Below are positions 1-8,252 of a DNA stretch of 13,187 nucleotides, in pieces (the first letter of the stretch is position 1; each line of letters starts with the position of its first letter). The position numbers were made by a program, and so were the translations under genes. The notes beneath the pieces are model-generated. The model saw nothing but the letters and a program-made list of their open reading frames with translations, was not told the DNA's origin and made no database searches. The stretch comes from Nitrospirales bacterium (GTDB taxonomy: Bacteria; Nitrospirota; Nitrospiria; Nitrospirales; UBA8639), in assembly GCA_013817135.1 (NCBI GenBank), contig JACDDF010000011.1, positions 1,233-14,419 on the forward strand, given 5' to 3'.

Positions 1-1599
1 CTGTATGGGTTGTGGTCCCTTGCGGAAAAGCTCTGAAGACAGTTCAGAGTGTGACGCGGGTTTTTCAGTGACTGTGGGGACAACCCTTTGGCCCATTGCT
101 GAAGGATTTGGTGTTAGCGCCGAGTTAGGTTGATCCGGAACCGGTTTGGCTTCAGGTTTAGGTAGTGGGCTCGAGTTCGGAGATAGTGTACTTGTACGTT
201 CCGATGGGGAAGGCAATGGCGTTCCTGGGTGTTGTGATACATCAGGTTTCAATGGGTGATCCTTTGTCGCCACGGTTGGTGAAGAGGTCGGTGTTGGGAT
301 TTCCCTATTTGAAATGTCGCTATTTTGGGTGTCGTTGGGATTCACGTGTGGCTCTTTTGCCGTTGGGGAATTGAGTGGAGGAGATATTACGATTTCAGGG
401 GTCATGGTCGTGAACGAGTCTATTGGAGGAACAGGAGAAGCCGGTTCGTTGATGAGTGGCTGTTCGGGGACCCTGAGTTCAGGGGATGCAAGAAACGGGA
501 TGCCGAGCTGTTCCTTGAATATATAACCCATGGTGCCACCAATAAAGAGAAGCAGGGTGATTCCAAGCGTTATTCCTATTTTTTTTCTCGTATTGGCTCG
601 GTGTATCCCTTGATAGTCGGTTGAATGTCTCGGCCGAGTCACGACTGGCGGTTGGTTTGGAGAGGGCACTGATACGGGTGCCTGTGGTGGAAAGCTCGGT
701 GCCTCTATCTTGGATGTTTGGCCCTCTGGCGTTGGTTGCGTTTCGACAGGAGCCGCTGGTCGGATCGAAACCTCAGTAGCGAATTTTGCCAACTGCTGAT
801 TCAAGATGGTGAGGACATGAGTGGCATCTTGAAGCCGGTGTGAGGACTGATTCCGGGTCATTTGGCGGATGAGCTCACAGATGGCTTTCGGGACATGGTC
901 CGGGAAGTCAAACACCGGGTCAGCCTGGTCAAAGGCCAGTTTCCCCATAATCGATGTCTTCGGAAGACCGGAATAAGGCACTCGCTTGGTGAGCATGTCG
1001 TACATCATGAATCCCAAACAGTACAAATCACTACTGAGGGTCAGAAGTTCGCTCTTGGCAGTTTCCGGGAGCAAGTAGGGTAATGGTCTAAGTAACTCGG
1101 CGTCACAGTTTTTCAGGATGTCCATCAGGATCCAGGATAATCCGAGGTCCATGACTTTAATCTGGCCTTGGGGGCCGACCAGGACGTGTCCAGGATGGAG
1201 TGTGCCGTGAATGATGCCTTGAAAATGGATATGAACTAACACTTCTGCAATTTCACGAGCCAGCAAGAGCATTCTTTCAACTGAAAGTGGCCCTTCATTG
1301 TGAATGACGTGTTGGAGACTGGGAGCATCAAAAAATTCCATGCAGACGACAGGCGTGCCGTCCTGCTCTTCTACTTTGAAGATTTTAATGAGATTGGGGT
1401 GCTCTAATCGAAGGAGTGATTGGGCTTTTTCGATGAAGGCTTTTCCACGAATGAGCCTGCCATTGATATGGGTATGATAAACCTTAATCGCCATTTCTTG
1501 CCGAAGTTCGAGATCATACCCATAGTAAATGGTACCGGTTTGCCCTTTGGCAATTTCTCCTTGTATTTCGATTTTTCCGGGCAACAGTTGTGTATTCAT
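1..1599 (-). CDS. Membrane-anchored Ser/Thr kinase-like protein, probable pseudokinase (C-terminus beyond window)
   Basis: This frame is open for 533 codons from the ATG at 1597-1599 to the left edge, so the C-terminus is missing. Residues about 8-270 have a protein-kinase fold. They show a glycine-rich loop (AKGQTGTIYYG, 17-27), the beta-3 lysine in MAIK (K39), the HPN motif (67-69), a DLG metal-binding motif (D151-G153), an APE-like PYLLPE and an SDLYCLG F-helix motif. The catalytic loop is degenerate: HRDLKPEN is replaced by HGTLHPGH (131-138), so both the catalytic Asp and the metal-binding Asn are lost. A proline-rich linker (about 285-330) leads to one hydrophobic segment (about 341-361) preceded by RKK, then a Pro/Ser/Thr-rich tail that is probably extracytoplasmic. 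No PASTA repeat is visible in the part seen. The topology is that of bacterial PknB-like receptors. Phosphotransfer seems unlikely; a scaffold or nucleotide-binding sensor role is an inference. Ligand and partners are unknown. Confidence 0.85.
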   Translation of the reverse strand, partial: MNTQLLPGKIEIQGEIAKGQTGTIYYGYDLELRQEMAIKVYHTHINGRLIRGKAFIEKAQSLLRLEHPNLIKIFKVEEQDGTPVVCMEFFDAPSLQHVIHNEGPLSVERMLLLAREIAEVLVHIHFQGIIHGTLHPGHVLVGPQGQIKVMDLGLSWILMDILKNCDAELLRPLPYLLPETAKSELLTLSSDLYCLGFMMYDMLTKRVPYSGLPKTSIMGKLAFDQADPVFDFPDHVPKAICELIRQMTRNQSSHRLQDATHVLTILNQQLAKFATEVSIRPAAPVETQPTPEGQTSKIEAPSFPPQAPVSVPSPNQPPVVTRPRHSTDYQGIHRANTRKKIGITLGITLLLFIGGTMGYIFKEQLGIPFLASPELRVPEQPLINEPASPVPPIDSFTTMTPEIVISPPLNSPTAKEPHVNPNDTQNSDISNREIPTPTSSPTVATKDHPLKPDVSQHPGTPLPSPSERTSTLSPNSSPLPKPEAKPVPDQPNSALTPNPSAMGQRVVPTVTEKPASHSELSSELFRKGPQPIQ

Positions 1600-1871
1600 G
1601 TAAAAAACCTAACTGTTTTAAAGAACCTTTGTGAGAAGTGAAGACGTATGATGATCGTGGTTCAATGAAACGAAGGTACACTTATCAATAATAATGAGGA
1701 AATATCGGACCCATGGAATTCCTGCTCATCTTGTCGGAATGCCGTTTGATTTTCTTGAATGGAGGGGATTCTTGATCTTTTGGAGTTTCGGATGTAGGTC
1801 AAAAGAGAAGGGCGTTTTTTTTCAGGATCAGCTGGCAGAAATAAGAGAAGCCCAGGGTAGCAATCCTTCGC
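1600..1871. other. 272-bp spacer between bioF and the kinase-like gene
   Basis: Both flanking genes are on the minus strand. I see no convincing coding sequence, terminator hairpin or sigma-70 promoter pair here. A plus-strand run of eight T near 1815-1822 has no GC-rich inverted repeat in front of it, so it is not called a terminator. A plus-strand 63-codon frame (1694-1885) has no plausible ribosome binding site and runs into the bioF end, so it is judged spurious. The kinase ATG has only a weak TTAGG about 10 nt upstream on its own strand. Confidence 0.5.
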
Positions 1872-3044
1872 TCAGAAAACCTTAAAGGCTTTTCCTACCT
1901 TCCGTAATGCTCTGAGGGCGGCCTCGAGATGCTCAAGCGAATGATCGGCTGTAACCGTGATTCGGAGGCGGCTGGTCCCTTTAGGGACAGTAGGAGGGCG
2001 GACGGCAGGAATCCACACTCCCTCTGCCCGTAAGTGTTGGCTCATCCGGACCCCGAGTTCCGGGTCGTTCACCATAATAGGGAGAATAGGGCTCTGAGTG
2101 TTGGTCAGTTGGAATCCCATGGCCACTAAGCCGTGATGCAGAAGCTCCCGATTGCGCCAGAGTTTTGCTCTTCGTTGGGGTTCTTGTTGAATGATTGCCA
2201 GGGCTGCACTCGCTGCTGCCGCAATGGCTGGTGGTGGGGCAGTGGTGTAGATAAATGAGCGTGAGGTATTGATCAGGTAGGCCACGAACTCTTTCGGTCC
2301 GGCGACAAACCCCCCACTTGACCCAAGAGCTTTACTGAGGGTGCCCATCTGCAGGATGCTGCGGGAGTCTAACCCAAAATGTTCCACCGTGCCTCGACCG
2401 GTTGGGCCCATGACCCCTGTGCCATGTGCGTCATCAATGAGCAGGGTGGCACCATACTCTTCTGCCAATCTGGCAATCTCTGGCAGCGGAGCCACATCTC
2501 CATCCATACTAAACACTCCTTCAGTCAGAATGAGCGTCGAAGTCCGGGAACGTGGCTTTGCCAGAAGGCGCTTGAGATGGCTGACGTCGTTATGATGGAA
2601 GACCCGCAGTGTGGCCCGGCTGAGACGGCAACCATCAATCAGGCTGGCATGGCATAACCGGTCCGCCAAAATCAGGCTATCCGCCGTGGCAAGATTTGGG
2701 ATGACTCCTATATTGGTGGCATAGCCTGAAGAAAAGGTGAGAGCCGCCTCTGTATCCTTAAAACGGGCCAATTCACCTTCTAAGACGTAATGAGGAGTGA
2801 CGTTCCCGGAAATTAACCGTGAGGCCCCAGATCCTACCCCAAATTTTTCGATGGCCTTCATGGCGGCCTCTTTTACCTGTGGATGGTTGGCCAGTCCAAG
2901 ATAGTTATTGGAGGCAAAAAGGAGGACTTCCCGTCCTTCCACTAAAATGACCGGATTCGAGGGGGAGTTGATGAGAGATAATTCCCTCAGCAGGTGTTGT
3001 TGCGCTAAGGTCTGAAGGTCTTCTTTGAACATTGGGATGCCCAC
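1872..3044 (-). CDS. bioF: 8-amino-7-oxononanoate synthase (biotin synthesis)
   Basis: This is a PLP-dependent alpha-oxoamine synthase of 390 residues, the usual BioF length. It is expected to condense pimeloyl-ACP (or -CoA) with alanine to 8-amino-7-oxononanoate in the cytoplasm. Visible motifs are SNNYLGLANHP (45-55), the PLP-stacking His in CHAS (H132), DDAHGTGVMG (204-213) with Asp and His contacting PLP, and the Schiff-base lysine in GTLSKALGSSGG (K238). The C-terminal RPPTVPKGTSRLRITVTADH (349-368) resembles BioF more than glycine C-acetyltransferase (Kbl), which is the main alternative. The first possible start is GTG at 3042-3044; an in-frame ATG at 3030-3032 would remove four residues. 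Neither has a clear Shine-Dalgarno sequence, so the start is uncertain. It diverges from ilvB, and no other biotin gene is in the window. Confidence 0.88.
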   Translation of the reverse strand: MGIPMFKEDLQTLAQQHLLRELSLINSPSNPVILVEGREVLLFASNNYLGLANHPQVKEAAMKAIEKFGVGSGASRLISGNVTPHYVLEGELARFKDTEAALTFSSGYATNIGVIPNLATADSLILADRLCHASLIDGCRLSRATLRVFHHNDVSHLKRLLAKPRSRTSTLILTEGVFSMDGDVAPLPEIARLAEEYGATLLIDDAHGTGVMGPTGRGTVEHFGLDSRSILQMGTLSKALGSSGGFVAGPKEFVAYLINTSRSFIYTTAPPPAIAAAASAALAIIQQEPQRRAKLWRNRELLHHGLVAMGFQLTNTQSPILPIMVNDPELGVRMSQHLRAEGVWIPAVRPPTVPKGTSRLRITVTADHSLEHLEAALRALRKVGKAFKVF

Positions 3045-3122
3045 AGAGTCTTGAGGTATAAGCTATGGATCCCGTGTTCCACAGGTATTTCGTAATGCGA
3101 TCAACCCTGTTACAATAAATGT

Positions 3123-3151
3123 TGACTTGAAAAAACCATAATGATTACCAT
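3123..3151 (+). promoter_or_regulatory. Candidate sigma-70 promoter for the ilv operon
   Basis: TTGACT (3123-3128, 5 of 6 to the -35 consensus) and TACCAT (3146-3151, 4 of 6 to the -10) are separated by exactly 17 bp. They sit about 140 bp ahead of ilvB in the divergent bioF/ilvB spacer. The inferred transcript would start near 3158 and carry a leader of roughly 130 nt. Called by eye only. Confidence 0.45.
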
Positions 3152-3156
3152 GGTTT
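3133..3156. promoter_or_regulatory. Dyad AAACCAT-N10-ATGGTTT, possible operator over the ilv promoter
   Basis: A perfect 7-bp inverted repeat (3133-3139 and 3150-3156) is centred between the candidate -35 and -10 boxes and overlaps the -10. This geometry would suit a repressor dimer. It is not followed by a T-run, so it is not a terminator. The regulator is unknown; a chance AT-rich repeat remains possible. Confidence 0.3.
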
Positions 3157-3221
3157 ATTTACTTCCCCAGACAATAAAATTATCACAAATGGGGAATCAT
3201 TTTTGTTGGAGAGGTTTTTTA

Positions 3222-3263
3222 AGGGAGTTTCCCTGGACGATCTCGTTCACCAGGTCTCGTCCA
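3222..3263 (+). promoter_or_regulatory. ilvB leader with competing hairpins
   Basis: Three inverted repeats overlap in the inferred 5' leader: AGGGA/TCCCT (3222-3226 with 3230-3234), CCTGG/CCAGG (3232-3236 with 3250-3254) and TGGACGA/TCGTCCA (3234-3240 with 3257-3263). The second and third cannot both form, and the first competes with both for bases around 3232-3234. The third ends about 15 nt before the ilvB ribosome binding site. An RNA switch is an inference; no T-rich terminator follows any of the stems. Confidence 0.25.
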
Positions 3264-3291
3264 ACGTCAAATTAACCAGAGGGTGAGAATC

Positions 3292-5067
3292 ATGAAAATC
3301 ACTGGTGCAGAAATTTTCTTAGAAGCATTAAAGCGTGAAGGCGTGAAAACCATGTTTGCCTTACCAGGAGGAGTGGTTCTCAAAATATTCGATGTCTTGC
3401 ACCAACAAAAAGATATTCGGGTGATCCTGACACGGCATGAACAAGGTGCCGGGTTTATGGCCGTTGGATACGCGAAAGCAATGGGCAAACCCGGTGTGGC
3501 GCTCATTACCTCCGGCCCCGGAATGACAAATGTTATCACGTCTCTTGCGGACGCGTATATGGATTCAGTTCCCATCGTCGTCTTTTCTGGACAGGTTCCG
3601 ACCGCCTTGATCGGCAATGATGCCTTCCAGGAGGCAGACAACATTGGTCTCAGTCGTCCGTGCACCAAATACAATTTCCTGGTCAAGGACGTGAAAGATT
3701 TAGCCCAGACGATTAAGGAAGCGTTTTATATTGCCACCACTGGTCGTCCTGGCCCGGTTTTGGTCGATATTCCTAAGGATATTTCGCTGGACAAAGCGGA
3801 GTTTCACTATCCGACGTCTGTCTCCATTCGTGGATATAATCCCACCTACGACGGAAGTCGTTGGAAAATTAAGCAAGCAGCTGACGCGATAATGAAATCC
3901 AAGCGTCCTATTTTATATGTGGGTGGCGGGGTGGTGTTGTCTGGAGCTTCTCCTGAGGTGAAGGATTTGGCGGAAATGACCCAAATCCCGGTGGATATGA
4001 CCTTGATGGGGTTGGGAGCATTTCCTGGAAACCACCCGCTGTCTCTTGGGATGTTGGGCATGCACGGGACATATGTCGCGAACATGGCCATGCATTATTC
4101 TGACCTGGTTATTGCCGTTGGGGCACGATTTGATGATCGAGTGACCGGTAAGGTTTCACAGTTTTGTCCCGATGCGACAATTATTCACATTGATATTGAT
4201 CCGACCTCCATCCGAAAAAATATTCAGGTAGACATTCCAATTGTCGGTGACTGTAAGCGGGTGCTCACCGAATTGAATAATATTCTTCGTGCCACGGTGA
4301 ATGGGAATCAAAAAGAACAACGGAAGCCCTGGTGGGATCAACTGAATGCGTGGAGGCAAGCACATCCACTGCACTATGACCAAGATCCTGACGGATTAAT
4401 TAAGCCACAATTTCTTATTGATCGTCTGTATCAGTTAACGAGCGACCGAAATCCTATTTTGGCCACGGATGTCGGTCAACACCAGATGTGGGCAGCGCAA
4501 TATTTTAAATTGCAAAATCCTCAGTCCTGGTTGACATCTGGGGGTCTCGGGACCATGGGTTTTGGATTGCCGGCCGCTATGGGTGCGCAGGCTGCGTTCC
4601 CGGATCGTCTGGTTTTGTGCGTCGCCGGGGATGGCAGTATTCAAATGAATACCCAGGAATTGGCGACCGCGGTCGTCGAGCAACTGCCAGTTAAAGTTTT
4701 CATTATTAATAACCGGTTCCATGGCATGGTTCGCCAGTGGCAAGATTTGTTTTATGAAGGCCGGTATGCGTCAAGTTACCTGGGGACCGTTCCTGATTTT
4801 GTTAAATTAGCTGAAGCCTATGGGGCTGCCGGTATCCGAATTGAAAAGGTTTCGGAGATGGACAGTGGCATCCGTGAAGCGCTCTCCATTAAGGGTCCGG
4901 TCGTGATTGATGTCCCGACCTACCAGTTTGAAAATTGTTATCCCATGATCCCGGCCGGAGGCTGTAATCATGAAATGTTGTTAGCAGATCCCCCGGACTT
5001 AAAGAAGCCCAATTCAATGCAAAAAATCGGCACTCAGGCGGATTCAGATTCTGTAATCACGGCTTAG
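3292..5067 (+). CDS. ilvB: Acetohydroxyacid (acetolactate) synthase, catalytic large subunit
   Basis: This is a ThDP- and FAD-dependent enzyme. It makes 2-acetolactate from two pyruvates (valine and leucine branch) or 2-aceto-2-hydroxybutyrate from pyruvate plus 2-oxobutyrate (isoleucine branch). At 591 residues it is full length. The N-terminal ThDP domain holds PGG (25-27) and the catalytic glutamate in RHEQGAGF (E50). SGPGMTN (74-80), the FAD-domain RFDDRVTG (279-286) and the C-terminal ThDP/Mg motif from GDGS (446-449) to NN (473-474) follow, then [11 protein letters not shown]. The track-length start would be GTG at 3283, but ATG at 3292 is preferred. It is preceded by GAGGGTGAG at suitable spacing and gives the family-typical N-terminus [13 protein letters not shown]. 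The 22-bp gap to ilvH shows an operon. The residues KIFD after PGG and NNRFHGM are less usual than the enterobacterial forms. Confidence 0.95.
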   Translation: MKITGAEIFLEALKREGVKTMFALPGGVVLKIFDVLHQQKDIRVILTRHEQGAGFMAVGYAKAMGKPGVALITSGPGMTNVITSLADAYMDSVPIVVFSGQVPTALIGNDAFQEADNIGLSRPCTKYNFLVKDVKDLAQTIKEAFYIATTGRPGPVLVDIPKDISLDKAEFHYPTSVSIRGYNPTYDGSRWKIKQAADAIMKSKRPILYVGGGVVLSGASPEVKDLAEMTQIPVDMTLMGLGAFPGNHPLSLGMLGMHGTYVANMAMHYSDLVIAVGARFDDRVTGKVSQFCPDATIIHIDIDPTSIRKNIQVDIPIVGDCKRVLTELNNILRATVNGNQKEQRKPWWDQLNAWRQAHPLHYDQDPDGLIKPQFLIDRLYQLTSDRNPILATDVGQHQMWAAQYFKLQNPQSWLTSGGLGTMGFGLPAAMGAQAAFPDRLVLCVAGDGSIQMNTQELATAVVEQLPVKVFIINNRFHGMVRQWQDLFYEGRYASSYLGTVPDFVKLAEAYGAAGIRIEKVSEMDSGIREALSIKGPVVIDVPTYQFENCYPMIPAGGCNHEMLLADPPDLKKPNSMQKIGTQADSDSVITA

Positions 5068-5089
5068 AGTACAACTATAAAAGGGTGTT

Positions 5090-5611
5090 ATGGAGCACAT
5101 TATTTCGTTGACCGTAGAGAATAAATTCGGATCATTGTCTCGAGTAGCGGGCCTCTTCAGCGGACGGGGTTTTAATATTGAAAGTTTGTCAGTGGCCCCG
5201 ACCCTGGATCCCTCTGTGTCCATGATGACTGTGGTGACTAAGGGGGATGATCCGATTATCGAACAAATATTGAAACAGCTGAATAAACTCATTGATGTGA
5301 TTAAAGTGGTTGATATTAGCGAAAGCGAGTTTGTTGAACGAGAGACTGCGCTTATCAAGGTTCATACCCGACCAGAGGATCGAGCGGAAGCTCTTCGCAT
5401 TGCGGATATTTTCCGAGCCAATGTTCTGGATTCCTCCCCTACCAGTTACACCATTGAGGTCACTGGAGATGTGAGGAAAGTCCAGGCGATCATCAATCTC
5501 CTGCAGCCCCTGGGCATCAAAGAGCTGGTACGAACCGGCAGGATTGCCATTGGGCGCGAACCGACACGTTCGACACAAACCCAATCCCGACCGCTTGCGA
5601 AAGCGAATTAA
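5090..5611 (+). CDS. ilvH: Acetohydroxyacid synthase, regulatory small subunit
   Basis: The 173-residue protein has an N-terminal ACT domain (about 1-75, MEHIISLTVENKFGSLSRVA onward, then GRGFNIESLSVAP) and the C-terminal small-subunit domain (about 80-160). It binds and activates IlvB and passes on end-product inhibition. N11, G14 and N29 match the positions that form the valine site in E. coli IlvH, so valine feedback is expected; this is inferred from the family. ATG 5090 is preceded by AAGGGTG. The start lies 22 bp after ilvB, fitting equal co-translation of the complex. The last 15 or so residues (TRSTQTQSRPLAKAN) are a polar tail that looks disordered. ilvN would be an equally valid symbol. 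Confidence 0.95.
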   Translation: MEHIISLTVENKFGSLSRVAGLFSGRGFNIESLSVAPTLDPSVSMMTVVTKGDDPIIEQILKQLNKLIDVIKVVDISESEFVERETALIKVHTRPEDRAEALRIADIFRANVLDSSPTSYTIEVTGDVRKVQAIINLLQPLGIKELVRTGRIAIGREPTRSTQTQSRPLAKAN

Positions 5612-6720
<1,109 letters not shown>

Positions 6721-6721
<1 letters not shown>

Positions 6722-6762
6722 TGAGAAGGTTGCGGGACGTGAGACCCTTTCCCAATGGCTGA
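6721..6762 (+). other. Possible 13-codon coupling ORF between ilvC and psd
   Basis: An ATG at 6721 overlaps the ilvC stop as TGATG and opens a 13-codon frame (MRRLRDVRPFPNG). It ends at TGA 6760-6762, just past the psd ATG at 6755. Since psd has no clear Shine-Dalgarno sequence, this frame could carry ribosomes to the psd start. Such short frames arise easily by chance, so this is a weak call. Confidence 0.2.
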
Positions 6763-7420
6763 TCAGGCAAAAGGGATTCCTGTTGCCAAAGAAGGCATCC
6801 CCTTTATCGCAGGGGGAGGGCTTCTGACCCTTGGGTGTTGGGTGGTCGGGTCGGTCTGGCTCACTTGCCTGATGGGATCGTTGACCCTGTTTACCGCATG
6901 GTTTTTCCGAAACCCGGTCAGAACGATTCCTCAGGGGAGAAATCTCATTGTGTCTCCTGGTGATGGGACGGTCGTAGCGGTGGAACAGGAATTTGAGCAC
7001 CGATTTCTCAAGGAACCCAGTATCCGAATCAGCATTTTTTTAAATGTCTTCAATGTACATATTAACCGGATGCCTGCCACAGGAGTGCTACAGGATGTCG
7101 TCTATGCTCCCGGGAAGTTTTTAGTAGCCAGTCGTCCAGAGGCTTCAGCGGAAAATGAGCAAAATGCGCTCATGCTCATGCGTTCCGATGGAAAAAAAGT
7201 ACTGTGCGTGCAAATTGCCGGTTTAATTGCCAGGCGAATTGTCTGTTGGGTTAAGCCCGGTGAACAGGTTGAAGTAGGCGAACGGTTTGGACTAATTCGG
7301 TTTGGATCTCGGATGGATTTGTATCTTCCTCACGATAGTGCCATTCAAGTCAAGGTTGGCGAAAAAGTGAAGGGGGGATCGTCCATCCTGGCGGAGTTGC
7401 CATGCGTGGAGCCTTCATGA
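6755..7420 (+). CDS. psd: Phosphatidylserine decarboxylase proenzyme (short, archaeal-type family)
   Basis: It converts phosphatidylserine to phosphatidylethanolamine plus CO2 at the inner membrane, using a pyruvoyl group made by self-cleavage. The 221-residue length matches the short Psd family. The N-terminus has AKEGIPFIAGGG and a hydrophobic segment (about 18-50), then FFRNPVRTIP. SPGDGTVV (67-74) carries the conserved Asp (D70), and VFNVHINRMP (98-107) carries the conserved His (H102). QIAGLIARRI (153-162) precedes the cleavage motif RFGSRMDLYLP, where processing between G184 and S185 would give a small pyruvoyl alpha chain. ATG 6755 is the first in-frame start after a TGA at 6740, 33 bp past ilvC. 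Its Shine-Dalgarno is weak (GTGAG, 11 nt away). The stop overlaps the pssA start as ATGA. Confidence 0.93.
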   Translation: MADQAKGIPVAKEGIPFIAGGGLLTLGCWVVGSVWLTCLMGSLTLFTAWFFRNPVRTIPQGRNLIVSPGDGTVVAVEQEFEHRFLKEPSIRISIFLNVFNVHINRMPATGVLQDVVYAPGKFLVASRPEASAENEQNALMLMRSDGKKVLCVQIAGLIARRIVCWVKPGEQVEVGERFGLIRFGSRMDLYLPHDSAIQVKVGEKVKGGSSILAELPCVEPS

Positions 7421-8187
7421 AACAACCCAAAAAACGACGGGTCGTCTATCTCATTCCCAATCTCTTGACCACTGGAAATCTTTTTAGTGGCCTGGCCTCT
7501 ATCTTGTTTGTCTTTGGGGGCGATTATGGATCGGCCGCCATTGCGATTCTTGTGGCGATCGTTTTTGATGTGTTGGATGGGACGTCAGCCCGTCTGATGA
7601 AAAGTACGAGTGACTTCGGATTGCAATATGATTCGTTGGCAGATGTCGTGGCTTTCGGCGTGGCTCCGGGCTTGCTGATGTATTCGTGGGCGCTCAGTGC
7701 TCCGAAGATGTTGGGGGCCGCAGTGATGTTTGCCTTTGTTGCTTGTGGGGCCCTGCGATTGGCCAGGCATAACGTGCTGGCCACGACAGGCGGAGATGGC
7801 AAGCCGTTTACCGGGCTTCCTATCCCAGGTGCAGCGGGGGTGATGGCCACGTTGGTGATTTTTGATCAACATGTTGCGCCGCTAGGGGAGAAGGTGAAGC
7901 CTATTCTTGGGATTGTCTTGACCCTGGTGCTGGCGTTTCTCATGGTGAGTACGTTTCGTTATCGTAGTCTGAAGGAATTAAAAACACAGGAACACCACCA
8001 CTTTAATTATTTAGTGTATGCCGTCCTCGTTCTCATGGCGGTCCTAGCGTATCCACAGGCGATGCTTTTTGTCGTGTTTGCTGCCTATGCGCTTTCGGGC
8101 ATATTGGAGCAAGGGTGGAAGCTTGTCGCAGGCATGAGGGGGAAAAAGCCGGTTGAAGAGGTAAGGCCGGATGGACTCCACAAATAA
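7417..8187 (+). CDS. pssA: CDP-diacylglycerol--serine O-phosphatidyltransferase
   Basis: This integral membrane enzyme transfers phosphatidyl from CDP-diacylglycerol to serine, giving phosphatidylserine and CMP; Psd, encoded just upstream, then acts on the product. The CDP-alcohol phosphatidyltransferase signature DG-x2-AR-x8-G-x3-D-x3-D is complete (D54, G55, A58, R59, G68, D72, D76). Further family motifs are NLLTTGNLFSG (15-25), ALRLARHN (112-119) and FTGLPIPGAAG (131-141). Several hydrophobic segments follow (about 22-50, 77-92, 98-113, 137-150, 162-180, 198-225). The N-terminus is basic (KQPKKRR). ATG 7417 overlaps the psd stop (ATGA) with GGAG 5 nt before it. An in-frame ATG at 7402, also preceded by GGAG, would add five residues and cannot be excluded. 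Its length of 256 is usual for this type II class. Confidence 0.93.
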   Translation: MKQPKKRRVVYLIPNLLTTGNLFSGLASILFVFGGDYGSAAIAILVAIVFDVLDGTSARLMKSTSDFGLQYDSLADVVAFGVAPGLLMYSWALSAPKMLGAAVMFAFVACGALRLARHNVLATTGGDGKPFTGLPIPGAAGVMATLVIFDQHVAPLGEKVKPILGIVLTLVLAFLMVSTFRYRSLKELKTQEHHHFNYLVYAVLVLMAVLAYPQAMLFVVFAAYALSGILEQGWKLVAGMRGKKPVEEVRPDGLHK

Positions 8188-8252
8188 ATGACCGCCATGC
8201 AAGAGAAAAGAAACGTTGAATGAAGGCCAAATGTGAGGATAATGAGCCATGA
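8188..8252 (+). other. Two possible micro-ORFs bridging pssA and leuA
   Basis: Right after the pssA stop an 11-codon frame (8188-8223, MTAMQEKRNVE) ends in ATGA with the start of a 10-codon frame (8220-8252, MKAKCEDNEP). That frame ends in ATGA with the leuA start at 8249. Neither has a strong ribosome binding site. They might keep translation coupled across the 61-bp gap, or be chance. Confidence 0.2.

Noticed and set aside
1810..1825. T-run (eight T) as a rho-independent terminator
   Set aside because: No GC-rich inverted repeat directly upstream on the plus strand, and no plus-strand gene ends before it.
1694..1885. 63-codon plus-strand frame between the kinase-like gene and bioF
   Set aside because: No ribosome binding site, no recognisable composition or motif, and its end overlaps the convincing bioF gene on the other strand.
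2341..2657. Plus-strand frames inside bioF
   Set aside because: They are antisense shadows of a gene whose minus-strand product has all family motifs.
3267..3686. 139-codon minus-strand frame over the ilvB start
   Set aside because: It is antisense to the strongly conserved IlvB N-terminus and resembles no family.
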